Shown piece by piece: positions 6,626-10,902 of a DNA stretch of 10,902 nt. The stretch is from positions 1 through 10,902 of the forward strand of contig CATPAV010000038.1 of the NCBI GenBank assembly GCA_955652245.1, in the 5' to 3' direction. The notes beneath the pieces were generated by a model. The model ran no database searches. It saw nothing but the letters and a program-made list of their open reading frames with translations, and was not told where the DNA came from. Both the position numbers and the translations under genes were made by a program. This DNA comes from an uncultured Candidatus Udaeobacter sp. GTDB taxonomy: Bacteria; Verrucomicrobiota; Verrucomicrobiia; Chthoniobacterales; UBA10450. Positions within the stretch are counted from its first letter, which is position 1. Every line of letters begins with the position of its first letter.

Positions 6626-6689
6626 GGTGGTCACCTGAACCGCCTCTGTGTGTGTGGAAGCGCCGGAAGGCGATTGAGGTCAATCGCCC
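6626..6689 (+). repeat. Two-part structured repeat, copy B (response regulator-cysE gap)
   Basis: GGTGGTCACCTGAACC (6626-6641), 24 variable nt, then a block at 6666-6686 containing GGCGATTGAGGTCAATCG; see copy A at 2308-2375. Here the right hairpin has a perfect 7-bp stem, GGCGATT and AATCGCC, around the loop GAGGTC. Both flanking genes are on the minus strand, so this copy is in the opposite orientation to its neighbours, unlike copy A. That argues against a cis-acting riboswitch and for a mobile or dispersed repeat, or a separate small RNA. It starts 8 nt beyond the response-regulator stop and could end that transcript. Confidence 0.6.
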
Positions 6690-6696
6690 ATACCTG

Positions 6697-7041
6697 CTAA
6701 ACATGGCGCTGTGCTATCCACTGCACGGCGAAACGGCCCACTTGATGCGCATTGGCCAGATTTAGCTTCTCTTTGATATGCGCCCGGTGCGTTTCCACTG
6801 TTTTTGGGCTCAGATGTAAACTTTTTGCAATCTGGCGCACTTCGTTGCCTTTGCCGATCAAGTCCAGAATCTCGAGTTCGCGATCGCTCAGTTGGTCAAT
6901 CTCGCTCGCACTGCTTTCGCCTGGGCCCTGGACGAATTTCGCGATGACCGTGGCCGATATTACCGGGCTAAGATAAGGGCGACCGCTAAGAACTTCCCTG
7001 ATCGCGCTTATCACGTTATGGAGCGCTTCCTGTTTCATCAC
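6697..7041 (-). CDS. NarL-type response regulator, C-terminal half (DNA-binding), split from its receiver
   Basis: This frame (114 codons, GTG at 7041 or ATG at 7038) contains the end of the receiver domain (MKQEALHNVISAIREVLSG; Lys3 is the conserved receiver lysine) and a complete LuxR/NarL helix-turn-helix: LSDRELEILDLIGKG (51-65), EVRQIAKSLHLSPKTVETHR (67-86), HIKEKLN. Reading this frame upstream past the GTG gives RALRAGAQGYV, the normal continuation of a NarL-type receiver, so it belongs to the same gene as the frame at 7038-7388. As it stands it would be made alone only by re-initiation at the TGATG overlap (7040-7036). It would then be a DNA-binding domain without a phosphorylation site. 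A real mutation or an assembly error are both possible. Confidence 0.8.
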   Translation of the reverse strand: MMKQEALHNVISAIREVLSGRPYLSPVISATVIAKFVQGPGESSASEIDQLSDRELEILDLIGKGNEVRQIAKSLHLSPKTVETHRAHIKEKLNLANAHQVGRFAVQWIAQRHV

Positions 7042-7388
7042 ATAGCCTTGCGCTCCAGCGCGAAGTGCGCGTAGCGCGATTCATCGTGCATCGAGAGCAC
7101 CAGAAGCGGCAGCTTCGGAAATTCCGCACGGATATTTTTTATCAGCTCAATGCCATTCGGCCCGGGCAAGCTAAGATCGACAATGACCAAGTCGGGCACT
7201 ATTCGACGGATTATGCCCATTGCGGCCGGACCGTTTTCGGCCTCACCACAGACCGCAAAGCCGTCGTGTGAATTAATCAACTGTTCGAGCCCTTTTCGAA
7301 AGAGAGGATGATCATCGACAATCACCATGCGTTTCACATCCGGCGGATCGCACTTTGGATTTTTGTTGGTCGATCTGGCGCGTTTCAT
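7038..7388 (-). CDS. NarL-type response regulator, N-terminal receiver part (frame broken)
   Basis: From the ATG at 7388 the 116-codon frame contains a receiver domain missing its last strand and helix: MVIVDDHPLFRKGL (21-34, acidic pair Asp25-Asp26), the phospho-acceptor Asp71 in LVIVDLSLPGPNG, and Ser99 in LLVLSMHDES. After HDESRYA the frame goes wrong (HFALERKAM, stop), while the next frame reads RALRAGAQGYVMKQEAL as expected. The conserved lysine and the DNA-binding domain therefore lie in the following frame. The frame is open back to a GTG at 7451, adding a low-complexity extension that I think is not translated. An ATG at 7328 directly before VIVDD is a further option. No sensor kinase is in the window, so signal and targets are unknown. 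Treat 6697-7388 as one disrupted gene. Confidence 0.75.
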   Translation of the reverse strand: MKRARSTNKNPKCDPPDVKRMVIVDDHPLFRKGLEQLINSHDGFAVCGEAENGPAAMGIIRRIVPDLVIVDLSLPGPNGIELIKNIRAEFPKLPLLVLSMHDESRYAHFALERKAM

Positions 7389-7472
7389 TTCGGCTGTATC
7401 GGGTGCAGGTAGATCGACCGCTCCGTCGGGCGATGCTAACCGCTGCGCCACAAAATCTGACTGGTAAAAAGG

Positions 7473-7550
7473 GTTACAAATGTCACAAGGTTACAATGTT
7501 AAAACGTAAAGTGTTCGAGCGCCCTCAGCCGCCCTTTGTAACGTTGTAAC
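7473..7550. repeat. GTTACAA heptamer array in the divergent regulator/glutaredoxin region
   Basis: On the plus strand there are GTTACAA (7473-7479), a variant GTCACAA (7482-7488), GTTACAA (7490-7496) and a variant GTTAAAA (7498-7504), at 8-9 bp steps. On the minus strand there are two exact copies, visible as TTGTAAC (7536-7542 and 7544-7550), also 8 bp apart. The two groups form an imperfect inverted repeat around about 30 bp. It could be an operator for a regulator binding heptamers, or a simple-sequence hairpin repeat. Confidence 0.55.
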
Positions 7551-7594
7551 TCTTTTAACTTTCTGACGTTTCACCGCTTCAGCGATTCCGCCCT

Positions 7595-7621
7595 TTGAAC
7601 GTTTTCTCTTCGTGGTATATT
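7595..7621 (+). promoter_or_regulatory. Candidate glutaredoxin promoter (possibly leaderless mRNA)
   Basis: TTGAAC (7595-7600) and TATATT (7616-7621, 5 of 6 to the -10) are 15 bp apart. The -10 ends 6 nt before the ATG at 7628, placing the predicted transcription start at the start codon. The -35 hexamer is the same as that proposed for eno. Confidence 0.4.
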
Positions 7622-7627
7622 CCGCCA

Positions 7628-7963
7628 ATGCAAACGCCTGAAATTACCGCTTATCTAAAAACGTATTGTGGCTGGAGCGCCGGGGTCCGTGCTGTGCTCG
7701 CAAAGTACAATCTTCCTTATACGGAAAAGGACATCATCCAGAATCCGGCGTTTCGCTGGGAGATGGAAACCAAAAGCGGGCAACCCCTGTCGCCTTGTGT
7801 TGAAATTAACGGCGAAATGCTCGCGGATGTCAGCGGCGAGGAAGTCGAAAAATATTTGATCGACAACAATATTGTTCAATCGAGCGATGCAGCGACGGAC
7901 GTTCCGACGAATGCTCCATGCCCGACTGAGCAACATGAAGGAGCGGTGAACCTGCGCTTTTAG
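7628..7963 (+). CDS. Glutaredoxin-like protein with a CGWS active site
   Basis: The product has 111 residues from the ATG at 7628. An in-frame TTG at 7595 would add MNVFSSWYIPP, but that stretch overlaps the promoter-like boxes. The fold elements are a thioredoxin-like start, ITAYLKTYCGWSAGVRAVLA (6-25, single active-site cysteine Cys14), YTEKDI (31-36), and a cis-proline region LSPCVEING (54-62). DVSGEEVEKYL (67-77) corresponds to the usual glutathione-binding GG/SD region. CGWS in place of CPYC makes it monothiol-like, closest in form to CGFS glutaredoxins that carry Fe-S clusters. A second cysteine sits beside the cis-proline (Cys57) and a third in a polar C-terminal tail (Cys98). It is probably cytoplasmic; function in thiol redox or Fe-S handling is inferred from the fold, not from the neighbourhood. 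Confidence 0.85.
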   Translation: MQTPEITAYLKTYCGWSAGVRAVLAKYNLPYTEKDIIQNPAFRWEMETKSGQPLSPCVEINGEMLADVSGEEVEKYLIDNNIVQSSDAATDVPTNAPCPTEQHEGAVNLRF

Positions 7964-8011
7964 ATCGTTTCGGATTTCCTTCGTGCTTCATCATTTCTCT
8001 CGCCCGACGCC

Positions 8012-8117
8012 ATGACGAAGGACGAATGACGAAAGATGAACGAATGACGAAAGAGCGTCCAATCGCTCTTTCGTCATTTGAGCATTTGGGTTTCGTTCGT
8101 CATTCGTCCTTCGTCAT
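8012..8117. repeat. Nested inverted repeat built from GACGAATGACGAA units
   Basis: The outer arms 8012-8033 and 8096-8117 are perfect 22-bp reverse complements (ATGACGAAGGACGAATGACG, then AA). Inside, AATGACGAAAGAGCG (8043-8057), loop TCCAAT, and its complement (8064-8078) form a 15-bp stem. The ATGACGAA word recurs along the left arm. It lies between two plus-strand genes and could form a long hairpin in RNA or a cruciform in DNA. It may end glutaredoxin transcription, although no T run follows. Confidence 0.75.
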
Positions 8118-8161
8118 TTCTTCTGCGCAAATCTGTGGCTAGATTGTCATACTTCTTGTAG

Positions 8162-10327
8162 ATGAAATTGTTCGCCCGCTCCGGTCCGAAGAAAAAGAAG
8201 CATGGAAAGCCTTTCCGATACGGCTGGAAAATAACGCTCCTCGCCATCATCGGGGCGGCCGGTATCTCGGTTTTCCTGTTTTACGGTGCGTGGGCGCAGA
8301 CCTTCGACATGAAGAAGGTCGGCGAAATGCCGGAGCGAAATACGGTTCTGGATGTTGATGGAAAAATTTACAGTCGTCTCGCCGGCGCGAACCGATTGAA
8401 GGTTTCGCTCAGCGAAGTCTCGCCGCTATTTATTGCTGCGGTCCTGGCGCGCGAAGACACTCGTTTCTATCAACATGGAGGGATTGATTGGCGCGGCATT
8501 CTGCGCGCACTTGCTCACGACATCCTGAGTCGCTCGGCTAAGGAAGGAGCCAGCAGCATTACCCAGCAGCTCGCGCGCAACAGTCTTCCGCTGGGCGGCC
8601 GCAGCATTAGGCGGAAACTGCTCGAAGCGATGGTGGCTTTGCGCATCGAGCGTCAGTTCACCAAGCAGCAGATTCTAGAGCTTTACATTAATCGCATTTA
8701 TTTCGGCACTGGTTGTTATGGCGTCGAAACAGCCTCGCAGGCTTATTTCGGCAAGAGCGCATCCCAGCTGAACCTTCCCGAAGCCGCGGTCCTGGCCGGC
8801 TTGATTCGAAGTCCAAATCGCTTTTCGCCGCTCAAAAATCCCGAAGGCGCAGCGGTGCAGCGCAATGCCGTTCTGGATCGCATGGTTCAATTGCAAAAGC
8901 TTTCGCCGACACAAGCCGAGCAGGCGAAGATAGCGAAAATCACACCGCATCCGAAACGTTTGCCCTTCATTCAGGAAAATTATGCGATGGACGCAGTGCA
9001 GCGGGATTTGACCCTGCTGCTGACACAAGATCAGATCGATAATGGCGGACTCTTTATTTACACGACGCTCGATCCGGCTGTGCAGAATGCCGCGCAGCAG
9101 GCGCTCGAGACTCAACTCACAAAAATCGAACGCCAATCCAATTTTCATCATCCGTTAAAGGCAAATTATCAGCCGCCGGCAAACGGAGATGATTCAGCCA
9201 TGCCGTACCTCCAGGGCGCGGTCGTGGCGATTGACAACGCAAGCGGCGGGATTCGTGGCCTTGTCGGTGGTCGCGATTACTCGCAAAGCAAATTCAATCG
9301 CGCACTCGCACCCACCAACCGGCAGGTTGGTTCTGCTTTCAAACCGTTCGTTTACGCGCTTGCCTTCAGCCACGGGCTTTTGCCCGGCGCTGCCATCAGC
9401 GATGGCCCGATACAACCCGGAGAAATTGAAGGCGCAGGAAATTGGTCTCCCGGAAATTCCGACGGAACTTACGGCGGCATTCAGCCGTGTTCATACGGAC
9501 TCATCCATTCACGCAACACCATGAGCGTTCGCGTGGGTCAATTCGCTGGCCTTGACTCCGTGCAAAAAGTCGCGAACACGCTCGGTCTTGGCCAAAATAT
9601 TCCGCACGGGCCGGCGATTTACATCGGTTCGTTCGAGACGAACCTGAAAGATCTTACCGCGGCTTATTCGGCTTTTCCAAATGCCGGCGTGCGCAAACAG
9701 GCTTACATCATCGAACGCATCGATAACCAGCAGCACCATCCGATTTTTCGGGCAGCACACATCTCCGTGCCGGCGCTCGATCCGAGCGCGGCATGGATGA
9801 CGTCGCAATTAATGGAAGAAGTTTTAACGCGAGGGACCGCCGCCAGCGCGAGATCATTGGGTTTCAAATTGCCGGCGGCCGGTAAAACCGGTACGACCAA
9901 CGATTATAAAGACGCATGGTTTCTCGGTTACACCAGCACCCTGACCTGCGGTGTTTGGGTCGGATTTGATCAGCCGGTAACGATTATTCCGCACGGTTAC
10001 GGGGCCGCGTTGGCGCTGCCGGTCTGGACTCAAGTGATGAATAAAGCGGCGGAGCATTATCCAGCCCAGTCTTTGCAACCGACCATGCCGATCCAGCGTG
10101 CTACGGTTTGCTCGATCTCAAATCAGCTTGCCACGACGGGCTGCCAGGCTAACGGGACTTCTTACGACATCGATCTGCCTGCGGACAAGGTGCCGACAGT
10201 TGCGTGTGAAGTGCATGGCGGCCAGCAAATGCCGTTCGCTCAACAATTGCAGGATCTCCCACAAAAAGCAGCGACCTTCCCGGGCCGTTTCTTCAGATCG
10301 TTCCGCAAACTTTTCGGTGGACGATAA
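8162..10327 (+). CDS. Class A penicillin-binding protein (PBP1A-like glycosyltransferase/transpeptidase)
   Basis: This 721-residue inner-membrane protein should polymerise lipid II and crosslink peptidoglycan in the periplasm. A very basic cytoplasmic N-terminus (KKKKHGK, 10-16) is followed by a membrane anchor (about 24-43). The GT51 domain (about 60-240) has REDTRFYQHGGID (97-109, catalytic Glu98), GASSITQQLARN (129-140), RIERQFTKQQILELYINRIYFG in the acceptor region, and LPEAAVLAGLIRSPNRFSP (205-223). The transpeptidase domain (about 345-630) has SAFK (391-394, nucleophile Ser391), SRN (450-452) and KTGTTN (575-580). A C-terminal tail has three cysteines (650, 661, 682), possibly a disulfide, and ends in basic FRSFRKLFGGR. 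The ATG at 8162 lacks a Shine-Dalgarno; a CATACT box (8148-8153) sits 8 nt upstream. mrcA or pbpF naming is uncertain. Confidence 0.96.
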   Translation: MKLFARSGPKKKKHGKPFRYGWKITLLAIIGAAGISVFLFYGAWAQTFDMKKVGEMPERNTVLDVDGKIYSRLAGANRLKVSLSEVSPLFIAAVLAREDTRFYQHGGIDWRGILRALAHDILSRSAKEGASSITQQLARNSLPLGGRSIRRKLLEAMVALRIERQFTKQQILELYINRIYFGTGCYGVETASQAYFGKSASQLNLPEAAVLAGLIRSPNRFSPLKNPEGAAVQRNAVLDRMVQLQKLSPTQAEQAKIAKITPHPKRLPFIQENYAMDAVQRDLTLLLTQDQIDNGGLFIYTTLDPAVQNAAQQALETQLTKIERQSNFHHPLKANYQPPANGDDSAMPYLQGAVVAIDNASGGIRGLVGGRDYSQSKFNRALAPTNRQVGSAFKPFVYALAFSHGLLPGAAISDGPIQPGEIEGAGNWSPGNSDGTYGGIQPCSYGLIHSRNTMSVRVGQFAGLDSVQKVANTLGLGQNIPHGPAIYIGSFETNLKDLTAAYSAFPNAGVRKQAYIIERIDNQQHHPIFRAAHISVPALDPSAAWMTSQLMEEVLTRGTAASARSLGFKLPAAGKTGTTNDYKDAWFLGYTSTLTCGVWVGFDQPVTIIPHGYGAALALPVWTQVMNKAAEHYPAQSLQPTMPIQRATVCSISNQLATTGCQANGTSYDIDLPADKVPTVACEVHGGQQMPFAQQLQDLPQKAATFPGRFFRSFRKLFGGR

Positions 10328-10330
10328 TTT

Positions 10331-10356
10331 GTAGGGCGTCCGTGTCAGACGCCTTT
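10331..10356 (+). terminator. GTAG-led hairpin after the PBP gene
   Basis: GTAG (10331-10334), then GGCGTC (10335-10340), loop CGTGTCA, GACGCC (10348-10353), then TTT. It lies 3 nt past the PBP stop and between convergent transcripts (PBP plus, tRNA-Gly minus). Compared with the hairpin at 3551-3570, the stem bases change on both sides while the pairing is kept, so it is a related, structure-conserved element. Terminator strength is uncertain because the T run is short. Confidence 0.5.
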
Positions 10357-10384
10357 CATCTCGCGCCGCGCTTCAAGCGAAAGC

Positions 10385-10458
10385 TGGAGCGGGTGAGGGG
10401 AATCGAACCCCCGTGTGCAGCTTGGGAAGCTGCCGTTCTACCATTGAACTACACCCGC
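10385..10458 (-). tRNA. tRNA-Gly, anticodon CCC
   Basis: Read on the minus strand this is a 74-nt cloverleaf with an encoded CCA end (plus-strand TGG, 10385-10387). The acceptor stem is GCGGGTG/CACCCGC. The anticodon stem GCAGC/GCTGC encloses the loop TTCCCAA, giving anticodon CCC (decodes GGG). The T arm is GGGGG-TTCGATT-CCCCT. It closely resembles E. coli tRNA-Gly(CCC), whose 5' end also reads GTAGTTCAATGGTAGAACG. It charges glycine for translation and is convergent with the PBP gene. Confidence 0.96.
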
Positions 10459-10471
10459 GGAGAGATTTTCG

Positions 10472-10500
10472 ATTTTCGATTGATGATTTGCGGTTTGCAA
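10472..10500 (-). promoter_or_regulatory. Candidate tRNA-Gly promoter
   Basis: On the minus strand TTGCAA (10500-10495) and GAAAAT (10477-10472) are 17 bp apart, each 4 of 6 to consensus. The predicted start would lie a few bases before the mature tRNA 5' end at 10458. The tRNA could also be co-transcribed with the upstream pseudopilin gene, which ends at 10512. Confidence 0.3.
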
Positions 10501-10511
10501 GCCGGGAACGA

Positions 10512-10902
10512 TCACTGCCAGGAAATCACGTCGCCGGAAGCAGAGAAATTGTTCGCAGTACCACCCTCGCTGGTAAAACCAACAGCGGCAGGTCCGCCGC
10601 CCAATTTCCCGTTCTTACCAAACGACCACACGATCACACCAAGGTAAAGCGTTGCTCCACCGGGCGCATCAGCATATGGGTTTGCAAGCTGATTGTCGTA
10701 ATCGCCATCAATCATCACATTATATGGCGATCCCCAAGGATCGTACCAGGTACTGGTCGAAATTTTAATGCCTGACCTCGGAGTGGTCTGATCTTTTGAT
10801 ACAGGAGGTTGAATAAAGACGATCGCTCGCGTATTGACGGCGTTGTTCAGGTTAAGGCTACCCGATACGGCACGCAGAGTGAAGAAGAGATCGCCATTGC
10901 TC
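10512..10902 (-). CDS. Pseudopilin / type II secretion GspG-like protein, 3' part (runs off right edge)
   Basis: A minus-strand frame is open from the right edge to the TGA at 10514-10512, giving the last 130 residues; the N-terminus with the expected prepilin peptidase site and membrane helix lies outside the window. The visible part reads NGDLFFTLRAV, then NTRAIVFIQPP, then WYDPWGSPYNVMIDGDYDNQ, then GVIVWSFGKNGKLGG, ending SASGDVISWQ. The DPWGxPY...DGDYDN block followed by a VWSxGxNG strand and a final DVISW is the C-terminal pattern of GspG-like major pseudopilins with a Ca-binding-type loop. I infer a role as a periplasm-facing subunit of a type II secretion or type IV pilus-like filament. 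An internal GTG/ATG near 10718 would give only a 68-residue fragment and is not the true start. Confidence 0.82.
   Translation of the reverse strand, partial: SNGDLFFTLRAVSGSLNLNNAVNTRAIVFIQPPVSKDQTTPRSGIKISTSTWYDPWGSPYNVMIDGDYDNQLANPYADAPGGATLYLGVIVWSFGKNGKLGGGPAAVGFTSEGGTANNFSASGDVISWQ

Noticed and set aside
7389..7451. N-terminal extension of the receiver frame from a GTG at 7451
   Set aside because: NarL-type receivers begin shortly before the VIVDDH strand; the extension is unstructured and has no ribosome site.
8675..9151. Minus-strand frame of 158 codons inside the PBP gene
   Set aside because: Antisense shadow of conserved GT51 and linker coding sequence; no domain or start signal.
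10342..10647. Plus-strand 101-codon frame with ERVRGIEPPCAAWEAAVLPL
   Set aside because: The recognisable peptide is the antisense translation of the tRNA-Gly gene, a common spurious annotation; the rest is antisense to the pseudopilin gene.

Overview
The window is a stretch of ordinary bacterial chromosome. Its housekeeping genes are separated by intergenic DNA rich in small hairpins and repeats. The genes and their forms suggest a free-living, probably soil or freshwater member of the Verrucomicrobiota (Spartobacteria/Chthoniobacterales-like). This placement is inference: it rests on the eno-ftsB-prfB order, a pseudopilin with a DPWG-type C-terminus, hairpins that open with GTAG directly after stop codons, and weak or absent Shine-Dalgarno sequences. 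No plasmid, phage, CRISPR array or insertion sequence is visible.

Layout. Positions 1-491 (minus) hold the 5' part of an unrecognised exported protein that runs off the left edge. Divergent from it, a plus-strand group carries enolase (658-1941), an FtsB/DivIC-type division protein (1942-2307) and release factor 2 (2416-3550). Release factor 2 is read through an in-frame TGA by the classical +1 programmed frameshift. A minus-strand block follows: a SprT-like zinc metalloprotein (3604-4170) overlaps the end of a NifS/IscS-type cysteine desulfurase (4157-5320). Then come 320 bp of repeat-rich intergenic DNA and serine acetyltransferase (5641-6567). Next on the minus strand is a NarL-type response regulator (6697-7388) whose reading frame is broken in the middle of the receiver domain. 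A divergent intergenic region full of GTTACAA heptamers separates it from a plus-strand CGWS-type glutaredoxin (7628-7963). A nested inverted repeat (8012-8117) precedes a class A penicillin-binding protein (8162-10327). A minus-strand tRNA-Gly(CCC) (10385-10458) and the 3' part of a pseudopilin gene (10512 to the right edge, minus) close the window.

How the genes relate. CysE makes O-acetylserine for cysteine synthesis and the desulfurase takes sulfur from cysteine, so the minus-strand block has a sulfur theme; the monothiol-like glutaredoxin could belong to the same Fe-S or thiol economy. FtsB and the class A PBP serve division and wall synthesis, while enolase and RF2 are core metabolism and translation.

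The most interesting non-coding signals are four. A two-part repeat occurs at 2308-2375 and again at 6626-6689. A GTTACAA array lies at 7473-7550. A family of GTAG-led hairpins sits behind stop codons. Several start codons lie only 6-8 nt downstream of a -10-like box, suggesting leaderless mRNAs. I see no multi-gene system that is clearly undescribed.
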